Of a stretch of 64,000 nt of DNA, positions 48,290-60,545 are shown piece after piece. The DNA comes from Thuidium tamariscinum (taxonomy: Eukaryota > Streptophyta > Bryopsida > Hypnales > Thuidiaceae). The notes under the pieces were generated by a model. It saw only the letters and a program-made list of their open reading frames with translations, was not told where the DNA came from and did not search any database. The translations under genes were made by a program, and so were the position numbers. Where the stretch lies: contig OX344749.2 of assembly GCA_947034885.2 (NCBI GenBank), positions 9,501,501 to 9,565,500 on the forward strand. Reading direction: 5' to 3'. The first letter of the stretch is position 1, and each line of letters starts with the position of its first letter.

Positions 48290-48910
48290 TCACTTGTAGT
48301 ACAAAAAGACAATACCAAACACAAAAAAAGCAATCATTATAGAGAATGAAGCTCCATAATAAAGGAAAGTGGATAGAATGAATCGTTTATACTCATCATG
48401 CCGGAACGGCCTCACAGGAATCTGTTTCGCCAAGTTAAGTGATGTGTAACCGAGTCTATTTTGCTAGCTCAACCTTGAACTGGAAAATGCCATACACATC
48501 TGGAATTTGAAACTCCGTGAAATACAATCCCTTGCCATCATGAGAAAGAGTCTTGAGAGCATATGTACTCATCGTGTAAAACTGAAGTTGAACGTCATTG
48601 GTCTGATATGGCTGCCAATTCTTGCCATTCCATTCGCGTATCTCTAAACAATACCTACTTACCTAGCATTGTCAGTAATCCGGTACATAGAAGGCTTATT
48701 GGTCTCTCCAATCTTGTGATGATGCACATTAGCAGCCTTAAGATGACCTCTTTCATGAAAAGTCCACTCGGTAAGCTCTATTGCAAACTACTGATTACCA
48801 GATTTCTCATGCTTAATCTCACTGCCAGACTGTTGTAGACAAGACTCAAGGAACTTATTGCTAAACAGTTCCAAAGAGCCAGAGATCAAAATTTGCGCAT
48901 TGTTCCTGGC
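48290..48910 (-). pseudogene. OST48: OST48 (oligosaccharyltransferase 48-kDa subunit) C-terminal fragment
   Basis: OST48 (DDOST; DGL1 in Arabidopsis) is an ER-membrane subunit of the N-glycan transfer complex. Read on the - strand from 48910, the protein gives [34 protein letters not shown], a TAG stop (48788-48790), then [18 protein letters not shown] and [14 protein letters not shown]. After a short break follow [26 protein letters not shown] and [14 protein letters not shown] small insertion shifts the frame, and [20 protein letters not shown] leads to the C-terminal membrane helix ending VFLYYK and a TGA at 48290. This is about the last 45% of the family protein. The N-terminal half is not found upstream. 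An acceptor-like TTTAG precedes the first codon. With the stop and two breaks it is a truncated pseudogene. Confidence 0.85.
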
Positions 48911-49387
48911 CTAAACTACAGAGACTAAAGAAATGGAGGTGCCAAATTAAATTAGGGAGGTCTGTAATCTCAGCGCCAACCTTCCCAGAAAATTTTATCA
49001 TTATTGGTATTATTAAAGTATCTTACTGTTGGTTGGTTATTCTTCCAAATTTTCTTAACATGTACTTTTCAAACACTATGTGAATAAACCATGAATTTTC
49101 AATCCATTGAAAAAATCATCTTTGATTGCAAGTTGGGACAATTGTTATGTACTGTCCGTAACCTTTTAAAAACTTTCAAATTACGTACAATTCATGTCCC
49201 TCTAAATAGCTCTTTTAATTGATTTCAACCATTGAGTAGATGTTGACTAAGTTGAATAACTTCGTGAAGGCAAGTGGTAAGCAATTAGGGAGCCATTGGT
49301 AAGCTTGAGCTTCCCCTTAATATAAAGCTTCTTGTACTTATTGCTTCTTTGCACAGTCACATTGACAATGGATTCAATGACTACTTA
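48911..49387. other. intergenic DNA
   Basis: No coding match to the missing N-terminal half of OST48 was seen and no element was bounded. Confidence 0.4.
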
Positions 49388-50908
49388 GAGCATCTCCACC
49401 CATTCACTGGGGAGCTCCCTGGCTGGGGCTTGGGCGTGGCCGGGAGGCTCTTAGAGCTCCACCGGGGACCCGGCCAGGGATGCTTTGAGCCTGGCCCCGC
49501 CCAATTCGTCCCTCCCAACACCAGGACCCCGTTCTCGCCAAACCAAGCCGGTTGACTGTGACTTACAGATTTTGTCAGCAAGTGCTTTAAAGAAATGCAG
49601 GAAATTAATAGCAAAACAATTTTAAAGGTGCTTGAATGTCTGAAAAATGCAAAAAAACATGTCAATGTACAATACAATATGATTTGAACAATTAGCATAA
49701 AAAGATCTTGTAATTCATTGTGTATATTGTCATGTGGGTTTTTTATTTTATTAAGATTATGCCATTAACAAATTGCAATATTTTAATTTAATTTAAAAAA
49801 GCACCACTGTTTATATTTTAATCAAAATGTATACATTTTTATTAGCTTAATTTTCTTTAACTTTAATGAATGAAAAAGTAAAAGTGTGTTGAGGTGTGTT
49901 TGAGGTGACCTCAAGCACACCTCAACACACTTTTACTTTTTCACTTTTTATTTTATTTTTAAAACTAATTGAATGAAAAAAGTAAAAGTGTGTTGAGGTG
50001 TGTTTGAGGTGACCTCAAGCACACCTCAACACACTTTTACTTTTTCACTTTTTATTTTATTTTTTAAACTAATTGAATGAAAAGAGTAAAAGTGTGTTGA
50101 GGTGTGCTTGAGGTCACCTCAAGCACACTTGAAGCACATTTAAATTTTTTTTGAATAAAATGTATCACCCTAGTTATTTTTAAATTTTTTCTTACATGGA
50201 ATGGGAAATGTAAAAGTGTGCTTGAGGTAGACCTCAAGCACATCTTAAGCACACTTCAAGGACATTTAAAGAATATAAAATTTTGAATAGAATGTTTCAT
50301 GCTATTTTTTTAATAAATTTTATTCACATGCAATGATGGTAGTTGAAGTATGTTTGAGGTGTGCTTTAGGTCTACATCAATACACCTCATGCACACTTTG
50401 ATTTTTTTTTTTAATTTAATAGAATTTTTTTACATTTCTTTTTATTCAAATGCAATGAAAATGGTAAATGTGTGCTTGAGATCTACACTGAAGCATACTT
50501 AAACCCACTTTGCTTAAAAATGAAATTTAATCATGTCTTAAACATAATTTGTTTTCGAATTCCAATTCAAGTTTTTAATACTTTAAGAATGAAAATCATA
50601 TTTATTTGTATTTGTATTTTTTTGATTTTCAAAACGATTATGCATGATAGAAAAGTTTATGTTCAAAATGCATTAAACATTATTTATATGTTAACTTTGG
50701 AAGGACTAAGCTGCGATTCTCATTTCCATTAAAATCAAAATTTTAAAAATTACATTTTTTACATTAAGTGTGTGATTGACTTTCTTCCCCGTGTTCTCTG
50801 GCCGTGAATGAGTGAGGGGCCTCCCCGGCCAAATGGAACCCGGGAGGAACCAGGCCCTGGCAAACCCATTTCCCCGGCCCTGTTGGCCGTGAATGGGTGG
50901 AGATGCTC
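49388..50908. mobile_element. 1,521-bp PIF/Harbinger-type MITE
   Basis: The termini GAGCATCTCCACCCATTCAC and, inverted, GAGCATCTCCACCCATTCAC are perfect 20-bp inverted repeats flanked by TTA at 49385-49387 and 50909-50911. A 3-bp TTA duplication and the GAGCATCTCCA end are the known signature of PIF/Harbinger-derived MITEs in plants. GC-rich ~150-bp subterminal regions enclose an AT-rich centre that carries the hairpin array at 49868-50500. No transposase. Confidence 0.8.
49868..50500. repeat. tandem array of long perfect hairpins
   Basis: Three units repeat with a 104-bp period (anchors at 49878, 49982 and 50086). Each contains a near-perfect palindrome of about 59 bp centred on GAGGTGACCTC, with outer arms GTAAAAGTGTGTTGAGG. 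Three weaker units with the same GTGTGCTTGAGGT...ACCTCAAG core follow near 50207, 50340 and 50465. Non-coding. Confidence 0.8.
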
Positions 50909-50911
50909 TTA

Positions 50912-52397
50912 AAAGTTCTAAAGATTAGTTCATAAAGTAGGCTAGATTTCCTTGTTGTAGGCAAATAACTTTAGAGTAGATGTTTCTAGAATCCCATTGA
51001 TGCTGCCAATGTTATTTTTCAAAGACCAAGAAGTTTGAAAGAAGTCATTTCCAAGTAGAATTAAGACATTTAGACAAAAATTAAAATTTTTAATGATTTT
51101 CAAAGTTTTGTTGGGACTAAATTGGTAAAGCATGGATAGACCCATGCTAAACCACACACTCGTATGTCCCCTCCCTAAGTGCATTGTTACAATGTTACAT
51201 GGTTGCTAAGGTTGTATTAATGGGTAGGTCTTTGATGTGAATGGAGGGTCCACTAGATGTAGGTTTTAAATTATTCTACCATAAAGCAACTACATACTTA
51301 AGAAATGAGAGTTTGCAATACAAACTTATTCTACAATGGTATCAAGGTGTTTCTTAAGATCATACTAACAAGGTATATTTATTCACAAAAAGTAAGCATT
51401 GGGAAAGATCATTTTCATTGGTTTTCATTATCTAGCACTGTAATTTTGTCTCATAATTATGGTTTTTTTATTGCATAATGCTAATGTACCTTTATCAATT
51501 CACTTCCTTGTTGAATTTTCTATCATAACAATTGTTACATTTTGAGACCACTTGTAACCTGACTTTTGAGTGGATAGTGACACATGATGCTTCACTATCC
51601 ACCTAAAAGAATTTTAAATTAAATTTTTTTTTAATTATTAACTCAACCCCAACCCCCAAACAAACTAATTTTTTTTAATTTTTAAAGTAAAAATCAATTT
51701 TTTTTAAATTTGTGTCCCCCCCGTTACGCCTCTTATAATTTTCAGAAGGTAATAGGATGGACAATCAATATGAAATTTTACGCATATATGTATTCAATAT
51801 ACATATGTAGTATATGTATGCAATACATGTATGTAGTATATGTATGTAGTATATGTATATAATATTGTATGTGTATTTAGTATTGTATCCGTGTTTGGAC
51901 GGTTGAGATTAAATCTCAGGAGATCAATGGATTGTGATTTTTTTGAGAAATCAATGGTGATTTCGTAGGTCACCATTTTTTTCTTTAAAATATTAATGGG
52001 TTGTAAATTTTTGGAGAGGGAGAGGGGGACGGGGAGGGGGGGAATGCAAACCAAGGTGGCTGCATCTTTTGAGAGGATAGTTACATATTTTTTTCTTAAA
52101 GGGGAGACTTTGGCTTCACTAAATAATTTTGTAGGTTTATTTATATATTATTACACAATAATAAATTTAAATGTGATATTGATATGTGACCTTGTTTACT
52201 ATTCAAAGCAAAAGTTGATTATTGTTCTTCTAGATATGTCTTAGCAAGGACTAAAACATCTTTAAGGTAGAAGATTTATATAGCTATCAAGTTCTAAAAG
52301 CATCCATTTATTGAAATGTATTTTTCTTGTACATTTTTCTTTTTAACTACTTTAACACTATACAAATAATATAAACTTCAAAAGGTGAGTGCTTTTA
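50912..52397. other. AT-rich DNA with a TATGTA-type microsatellite
   Basis: From about 51780 to 51890 the sequence is a degenerate TATGTAGTA/TATGTATG repeat. No gene was supported in the interval. Confidence 0.45.
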
Positions 52398-52525
52398 GTG
52401 ACCATTACATTTCAACTTCAAAGATTCATAACTAATTCCACAAAGCTCCATTTAATATGAAACAACTTGTAGTAGATGTCAATTTCATTTGTCTATCAAA
52501 GAAAATTTATTGAAAAATTGTTCAA
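52398..52525 (+). repeat. dispersed repeat S, copy 1
   Basis: The segment shares 'tttcaacttcaaa', 'cataactaattc', 'agctcca' and 'atatgaaacaacttg' in the same order with 54275-54500 and, inverted, with 61960-62195. Confidence 0.45.
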
Positions 52526-54274
52526 TGAATCTAATTCTAGCAAATTAATTTCTTGATTATAAATTTGAGTTTTTGAAGTTGAAATGTATTTGTCATTTCT
52601 TGTTGGTACATTAACGGAAAAAGATGTCCCTTTGTTTCATGATTACTTTTAGAGTATGGATACTTTTTAAGCAAACTACTTTAATCCGTGAAGGACCAAC
52701 ATGCATTTTTGGGGGTGTATAGAAATTTGGGCAAGTATGTGTGACTTGAGATTTCCATATTTTTGAACCAAATTTTAATAGAAGCTAGGAAGAAAAGAAT
52801 ATCTTTCATATGCACTAAATTTCATAACATATGAAAATACGAGTCAATAGTTATGGCATTATATGTTGTTTTTTGTTGTTACTACGTAGTTTGGGTATAT
52901 AAAAAAAATCATTTTTTTTCAAAAACTAAAATTTGAAATTGGTTTTCTAAAGTTATATACAAGTAGAAAGCTATGAATTTTTCCATATCGACCAATGAGT
53001 CAAAAGTTATGAGGACTTCTAGTTTGCGAGCAGTTATGGATTCCCAATTCTAAAATAAACTTTGAAATCATTTATTGAACTCATTTTTCAATATTTATTG
53101 GGAAAAAAAATCCTATGACATAGATTGTTTACTACTACTTTACAACTATTGGAATTGGATTTTAATAATTTGATAATTAAATTCTTAACAATTTAGTATT
53201 TTGGATCATTCTCTACTTCTTTCTACTTACTACGATTTTTCCTATATGTTGTACATTTCCAAATGATATGAAAATTTTCAAGCATATAGACAACTTGTTT
53301 AGAAAATTGAATTCAAAGAAGCACCATCATTTTTGACATTTTTTCATTGAAAATTAAACTTGTGAAGTGTAGCTACACGGGTTTTTACAGTCTTGAAAAA
53401 TGCTTGAATTAATTTGAATACCTATATCTTCTTTTCTTTTTTTGACACAAGCGTGTTGAAGAACACACTGCGAGGGTTTCCATCAGGAAGAAAGTTTGCT
53501 TTCCACTAGATAAACTACTTGTTCAAACCAGGTATTGAACCTACAACCTCTCCATTCGGTTTGGGTACTTTCCCCGCTTCATCTGAAGTTTAGTTTAGGA
53601 TCATCTCGGACCAAAATACCTATATTTTTTTATCCACATGGTAGAATTTTCAAAAAATTTAGTGCATGTTGCTAAGTCATCATATCACAAGATCCTCTAG
53701 TTATATGTGTCAAAAATTGATTTTTTCTCTAAAATTTGGTAGTTGTATTAGAAATAGCAGTTTTGGAGTGATTTTGGTGAATACATTGTCATAAGAAGTT
53801 TAGGGGTTAAATAAATCCAAAATATTCATAAGTTTTATTGTAATCCTTATTCTTTTTTCATTACAAACCTTGCATTTTTTGCATCCTCAAAAATTTGAAT
53901 ATTTCTACAATAAGATTATAGGACTAAGATGGAACCATCTACATCCACTAGCCCCAATCACATTTTGATAGGAAGCCATTGGAGCTTTTAATCACATGTT
54001 ATATATTTCTTTTAATTTTTTCATATATATATATTAACAAATGGACGAACCATTGCATTAAAAAGAAAAAACCGGTCACCGTACAAGCCTACCAAGCCAC
54101 AAGGAATACCAAGAAAGCACAAAAGACAGAACCAAACAAAAGGAACACAACCTATAGGAGGAGGCTCTTGAATGGAGCAGGTTCTAAAATGGTTCCCTAT
54201 CTTAAATGTACAGTACTTGTACATGTAGCATTTTCATAGCCTTTACTGACAGTATGCATTTTAGTTAGGGCACC
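52526..54274. other. AT-rich DNA with repeat fragments
   Basis: A SINE-like piece lies at 53445-53600: on the - strand GGTTCAATACC resembles a pol III B box. The 53660-53820 part matches the dispersed repeat of 1540-2045 ('atcctctagttata', 'tgtattagaaat', 'tggagtg'). No gene is supported. Confidence 0.4.
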
Positions 54275-54500
54275 ATTTTAGAGCCCTATGCCCTTTCAAC
54301 TTCAAAATTTGATAACTAATTCTAGAGAGCTCCAAAAAATATGAAACAACTTGGGTTAGATGCCTATTCAAGCTGTCTTTCAAGGAAAATTCTCTGAAAA
54401 ATATTTCAAGATGTTTGACCTGCCCAAAATCTGTTCCAACCCTTAGATGGTCGGTTTATGGACCTCCTCCCTTAGACCAGTTGCAACTGACACAGAGAGG
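54275..54500 (+). repeat. dispersed repeat S, copy 2
   Basis: It begins 'agagccctatgcc' and continues with 'gataactaattc', 'atatgaaacaacttg', and later CGGTTTATGG and CCTCCTCCCTTA. These landmarks occur in the same order, inverted, at 61960-62195. Confidence 0.5.
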
Positions 54501-55179
54501 GACCCACTTTGTTCCAACTGATAGTGTCACCTACTCTATGAGCCAAAACATGGGATTTAAGCCAAATTCTATCAAACTTGGCCCAGATGGAGGTGGCAGC
54601 TTGACGGTGGTTGCTAGCCCTAATCTGAGCTTTGCAAAACACTGCATGACCAGCATCCAGTAGAGTTCAAAAATATTTGGATTGAATAATGTTCCCAAAT
54701 TCTTGAAAGATGCATGCAGGATAGTGTGGGACTGCCATGGCATCTCATTAAGGTAGGTGTACCCAAAAGCGCCAGAATTAGCGCTGTGGGTATTAGGAGT
54801 GGTCAGTGCTGGGTGGTAAATGAATGAAAAGCAAGAGTCCAGTGAAGAAGGAATGGAAGCCCCAAAAAATTGCACTTTCCTTGGAAATTGAGACTGCAGT
54901 AGGTGTGTGAAGTTTTGACAGTAGAGTTCTTACAAGCGCTCGTAGGCTGCATTTGAAGCGCCTCTGACATTCACGAATCCCAACTTGCAAGTTGGTAAAA
55001 GCAAGGCACAGAAAGCTGGAAAGCAGTCAGATGTATTCAGAGTCAAACGCAGTGTAGGAGACAGGTGTCAGCGAACACAGTAGTGAAGGCTTGGAATCCT
55101 CTAATTCTGTAACGTTGGGCGCTGGGCGGAAGTGTAGAAAGCGGAAGTGGATGTGTCTGAAAGCGCTCGGAGAAAACCC

Positions 55180-57650
55180 TAGAAGTAACGACCATCAGCC
55201 TCTTTCTGACCTTGACACATTTGCCATGAATTGCCAGTCAGGGAACGATACATTTTGAATTCCACGAGTTCTTCCAGGGAAACGAATCCTATGATTTTGG
55301 GGGAAAGTGAGGTCATGGTGTCCGTTGTTTTGAGTGAGCCGCGCCTTCTTTACATCGCCAATTTTGAATGAGGCATGATTTCCAACTATTTCTACGCCTT
55401 CAGTCTGCACCGCGCAGCCCTCGCAGTGGTGAAGGCGATGGCTTCAGTGCGCTATGTAGCGATGTGCTGTGAACAAGGTATGACGTTTCATGCTTCACTC
55501 ACTGCTGTTGGTGTGCTTCAATGATGTGACAATGGTACTGAGGGAACAAGGGTTCTTCTTTGCTGCAGGTGAAGGAGGTGCTATGAGGCCACTGCTTGAG
55601 GAGTGACACACATGGCCGCGCTGGTCGGGTTCCATTGTGGACAGCTTCGCAGCTTGGGTCCTCTTCAACGCCGCCTCGCCCGATCTCTCCCGCAGCCCAG
55701 AGCGTTCGCTCCCGTAAGTGCTTCTCAGTTCTTGGTTTCCGCCATATCCAGTCTATTCTTTCAGCTTCACTTGCTCGATCGTTACTCCTGTAACGCATGT
55801 ATTAGGGTTCTCTGCGAACCTACCTATTCCGCACAAGCAACTTCAAGCGCTTGGTGGGTTGCTCCGAGTTCTATACAGCTGATAAGCTAATGCTTGGGCA
55901 CGTCTGTGCAGGTCATGTGCTTGCCCTCTCCAGGATGATCGTGAGCGTCTGCCGGCCATGAACTCAGAAATTGAAGTCGGGAAAGACTGCAGGAAATGAG
56001 ACCCGAAGCCCGGAAAAGAAGGCCCCGAACCCGCCGCTCCAGTACAGTCGCGACAGCGGAGACTACTGCGACACAGAAGCTGACAACAGCGATGAAGTTT
56101 CGGAGAAGAAGGCTTCCACGATGACAACACATCCGAGAGGTAAGGTTACTCTCCACTGCCGTAGGTACGTCGAAGTTGCTTTTTCGGTCCTTGCTGCTAG
56201 CTTCGGTCCTCTTAGCTATCGGAGTTCTCTCCTTCACAGGGTCCGCGCAATAACGAGGGTGCTGTCTTCTTGAACAGGTGGTCCGCAGTTGCTCCGGAGA
56301 TACAAGTCCGTGCACATTGAAGCATGTTAAGAGACCCAAGGAGATATGAGGACTAGGTACGTCACTGTCTCAGAACTTAGCCTTCCAAATCTGCATGCAG
56401 TTCTTCTTTCTATGTCACAATGCATGTCCAATGCGGTTTCTTTGTTGCCCATCATATGAGGTTCATGTTCTATGCTCAGGGTCTCATTTCAGCTTGCTGA
56501 GTTTCGAAGTGCTCCTGCAAGCCTCCCGTTTTTGAAGAGCAGTTCCACTCACCGTAAGCTCACTTATTGCAAGTAGTGCATGTGGGGCAATGCGATGCAC
56601 CCTTCATGAATCATGGAAAATGGTATGTCCACTTTGTCATTGTGAACGTGAGCTCTGTCAGTGCTTCTGTTAGTGATATGGGGTTCTGGAACAGCTGAAA
56701 GAACTTGCCCCTGCTGCCTGTAAATGTGGTTGCCCTCTGTGCTGCTTCTTCTTGATCGCTTGAATGGATGTTTTGATGCCTTGTAAGTGTGCACACCTTT
56801 GCAATGACATCAAATAACACCACTGAATCTCATGCATACAATGTTGTCCGTTTTCTAGGATTACTCAGTGAATGTGGATGAAGCTGGCTGAACCTACAGT
56901 GAGCACCTCTCTGAAGGCTTCTCTGAAGGCTCGCCTAGGACTTCGGCAGACTTCGACAGAATCCTCGACAGTAGTGACCTGGTACTTCTCTTCCTCGTGT
57001 CCTGTATTCTTATGGATGGAGTGCATGTGAACCGAGTGGGATTGACTGCAGTGCTTCATTTTGAGAGCACTCTCACTTTTCTGCTTATTCTTGGCATCAT
57101 GCATAAGTGAATTCCATTTGATGTTGTGTGCAGGGAATATTGCGTTCTCTCTGTTCGTTAATGACTACTAGACAGTGAAGAGCAGTCTCAGGGCCATTGA
57201 GGAGCATTGCAGACATTAGTCCCTGAAAGGACAGTGGACTTGGTGGCCGTCAAGCTGCACCGACTGCTGCTCAATCTTGTGGTATGTATCCTGATGATTG
57301 GATGTACTTCTTTCTTAATACTCTGTTGAATGAAGTGAGCACTGTTGAGCTGCTGTGACTCAAGGATCTATGTTACTGATGCCCCTTCAATGATGTGAAT
57401 GTGTGCAGAGGTGTGGCCACGAATGATGACATGAGGCAATTCTGGTAGAGGGTGACGGCCATTTGAGCTTGCAGTCGTGCGTTTGTTTGTGCACTGTGTC
57501 ATTGCATAGAGTCACAGTTGAATGCGGAAAAGTACCACGGGAACTCCTACATTATTACCATTGTATCTTCCTTAGAGTAGCCAGGAAGATTTGGTCCTTG
57601 GATATGTTCTCTTCAGTCTCACATTCCACTGCCTAGCAGTATGTCAATCC
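55180..57650 (+). other. multi-exon-like unit inside the pogo-like element
   Basis: An AAACCCTAG telo-box-like motif at about 55175 is followed by many acceptor/donor pairs on the + strand: acceptors TGCAG/G at 55569, 55912 and 57134, and donors GTAAGT at 55714, GTAAGG at 56141, GTACGT at 56357 and GTATGT at 57282. Candidate coding pieces include a 34-codon exon at 55612-55713, Arg-rich like a targeting peptide, and an acidic piece at 55990-56140 with 'RDSGDYCDTEADNSDEVSEKK'-type content. I could not build one continuous protein, so this may be a second transposon gene, a captured host fragment or a non-coding RNA. Confidence 0.35.
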
Positions 57651-58029
57651 AATAGAACGGTAGGAGGGTCTAAAACTTTATTTACACTAGCAAATACAGG
57701 ACTATGGCTTTATAAAGCCTTACAAAAAACTCAGTGCTTGTGAGCATCATGCAAACCTCCATATATTGTGGTTGCCTCTGAAAATGCACTTACAGCATGA
57801 TATACTTTGCCTAATGTTGTGTGCTGGACAAAAAGTCTGTGACACAGGATGGTTGTCTATACACATGAACGATGGAAAGCTCAATTGCTCCTGTTGGAGT
57901 ACATGCAGATAATGACGTAGGAGCAGAGCATGGATGACGAGAACGTTCACGGCATGGTTAGTGACGAAAATAGTGAAGTGATGAAGACTAATCACTGTAA
58001 GTGATCTGCAACTCTTCCATTGAACTTCC

Positions 58030-60545
58030 CTAATTCACAACTGCATGGAAGGAATACCTGTGTTTCGCCCATGGAATTTGAGTGCACCCAATCACAGTCC
58101 TTGGATCTTTACCTCTTCTTTTGAACTTCCAGCGAAGTGCTGCAACTCTTTGATTCCAAATGCATGTTGGAGGCACAGTTCCACAGTATGGAGCACGGTA
58201 CAATGACTGAGGAAAAGGCCGTCCACTGTGCAGTAGCTTCTGTAGGTTGTTTCCCCATCCCAATCGTCTCTGTGCGTCGTAATATGCCTTCAGGCGTTTT
58301 TCATTAGCTCTGTCCTCGTTTTTCTCTTGCATTTCGGCGGCCTTCCTCTTCTTCTCGACAGCTCTCTCTTTCTTCTTCGCCTCAGCCTCGATCCGCTTCA
58401 ATTCCTTCTCCTGAGCAACAGCTTCCCGTTTCCTCTGCAAATCTTTCATCTTCTTAATATGATCATCATCAGTTAATAATAGTGACACAGAGTAATCAAT
58501 GAAAGGCTGCATCTTCTTCAATGTACTGGAGCTGCTACCCTCCTTCTGTTCTGTGCCCTTCTTGACCATTCCAGTAGTATTCTCCTTGTCCTCTGTTATG
58601 TCATTGTTGAGCTCAAGCTTCTTGGCATCTTCTGCATTGCAATTGCCTTCATTGTTGTCAAAAGTCGTGAGATCTATACTTGAGGATTCAGGCTCCTGTA
58701 GAACGTCGACCTTCATGTTCTTGTACTCTTCTTCTTCGTTGTCATCTTCATCGTCCATATCCACTAGAAGTTTAGAAGGTCCGAATTTGCTATCCATAGC
58801 ATGAGAGTTGAAGGGGCTGATCCCTGTAGTTCGAAAGCCGCTCTGAATGTTGGAGGAAGTGAGAGCTCTCTTCAGAGATTTCGAAATCCATTCCCCTAGG
58901 GTACCTTTTGTCACTTTAGCCCCTCTGTTGTGTTCTGTCCAAATGTCTCTGTAAATGCGAAAGGCAAGTTTGAAGCTACTGAAACAACTGACGTCTAGTG
59001 GTTGAAGTGCGTGAGAGGTATGAGAAGGAAGAGTGACCAAGTCTATTCCCAATGAGCAGCATTTCTCTATCACTTGCATAGTGACATGGGAGTTGTGTCC
59101 ATCAACTATGAGTAGATGCCGGTTGCTAGTGGGCACACCTCCTCTTTCTTGAAGATTTTCTACGAAATGGTCAACCACTTGTCAAAGAGGAATCCAGTCA
59201 TCCAAGCGTTCTCTTGCATAGCCATGCGAGCGCCATCTTCACACTTAGCTATATGTGCAGATCTATATTGTATCCCTTTGAAAATGTAGTAATTAGGGAT
59301 GCAATCACCAGCAGCATTGATGCAGGACAATGCTGTAACATGTTCACGTTCATTAGGTGTGATGATGTGTACATTTTTGACCCCTGTTCTGGCTAGTACC
59401 TTAGCACCTCCACTCTGTCCAGCTTGAGCGCCGCTCTCATCAGCATTCCAAATGTGGTTGGGATCATATTGATGTCTATCGTACAGAATCTCTAGGTTTC
59501 TGTAGAATGTAGCTACATTTTTCGGACAGAGGCCCTTAGCTCTAGCAATTGCAAGAGGCTGGGCCTTCCTCAAAGAAACCTCTGGATGTCTTTTGTGAAA
59601 CCATCTGACCCACCCATTTCCAGGTATGCCATCTTTGAACGGTGTACATCGTTCTTGTGTTAGTAGCCCAACCTTAATGCGTAGTGTCAACCAAGTTACA
59701 GGAAAGCCTCTATCAGCCATATCTAATAAGTATTTCACAAGCTCTTCCTCTTCTGCACATGTTAGGACAGTATTTCCTCCTCTCTTCCTAGACAGTGTTC
59801 TGCCATGTAGATGACCCCTTAGGCTCGTTCTTGGTATGCTATAGAAATCAGCCGCTGCACCTATTCCGGCCCCTCTATCTACAGCTTTCATTGCTGCTTT
59901 CAATTGAGAGTCACTCCAATTACCATTCCTCTTCAATGTCTTCTTCCTATCCAGTTTAGGGTGGGTTTCCATACCTTTTGGTGGCACTGCATGCTCGGAA
60001 TTCGGAGTACCTTCTGTCTCCCCAACTCCCTTGCCATGTACTCTTTTCGTTCCATTAGGGCAGTCCATCACTTGGCCACTTTGTAGTTGCCATAATTGCA
60101 GCTGGGGGCGCTTCTTCTTCTTCTGTCGGGGTCGTAGCTGCATACCATCAATGCCAGCAGTTGGAATCACTGAATCACCGTTAGGGCAAGGCTGAGGCAT
60201 GCTTTCTTTGCTGCAGCTTGGATATTCAACATTGTTGCATGTTTGTTGAGGTCCTTCTTCCTTAGGCACAGCTCTCTTTCCTTTGCCATCTTTGAAGTCC
60301 CTGAAACCATGTATCTCTCCTTTGCCACGGTCACCTAGTTTAGAAGACAGCACTTGCAACTCATGAAGCTGATCCACAGCATCTCTAGCTCGAATAGCTG
60401 CAACTAAATCAACTCCACCCACTGCTGCTTGGGGACGGGAAATGCGCCCTCGTCCCAGATATTGGATGGAGTCGTCCTCATCTGCAGCATTCCCTTTCAA
60501 ATCCATATCTCTTTCAGTAATCACTCTTCCTACATGCTCTCCCAT
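58030..60545 (-). pseudogene. pogo-like transposase, one-base frameshift
   Basis: This transposase cuts and pastes the surrounding element. The start ATG is at 60545; about 838 residues can be read if a single lost base near 59165-59175 is ignored. A ~200-residue N-terminal region of unknown role with a KKKKR patch is followed by a psq-type helix-turn-helix (about 205-250). A CENP-B-type DNA-binding helix region (about 258-320) comes next, then the DDE_1 catalytic domain. Its acidic residues are D369 in NADESG, D482 in IVDGHNSH and D518 in LQPLDV, a DD35D spacing. A long charged coiled coil (about 640-745) and a basic C-terminus follow. The frameshift falls just after FDKW, between the first and second Asp, so this copy probably makes no active enzyme unless the base is a sequencing error. 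Copy 2 at 63399 has the same N-terminal part. Confidence 0.85.

Noticed and set aside
49868-50170. CRISPR-like array of regularly spaced repeats.
   Set aside because: The period is regular, but the repeated unit is itself a palindrome with identical spacers, the host is a plant, and it lies inside a MITE.
54531-54875. 114-codon - strand frame spanning the proposed left end of the pogo-like element.
   Set aside because: No motif was recognised, and the frame crosses the element boundary, so it is probably chance.
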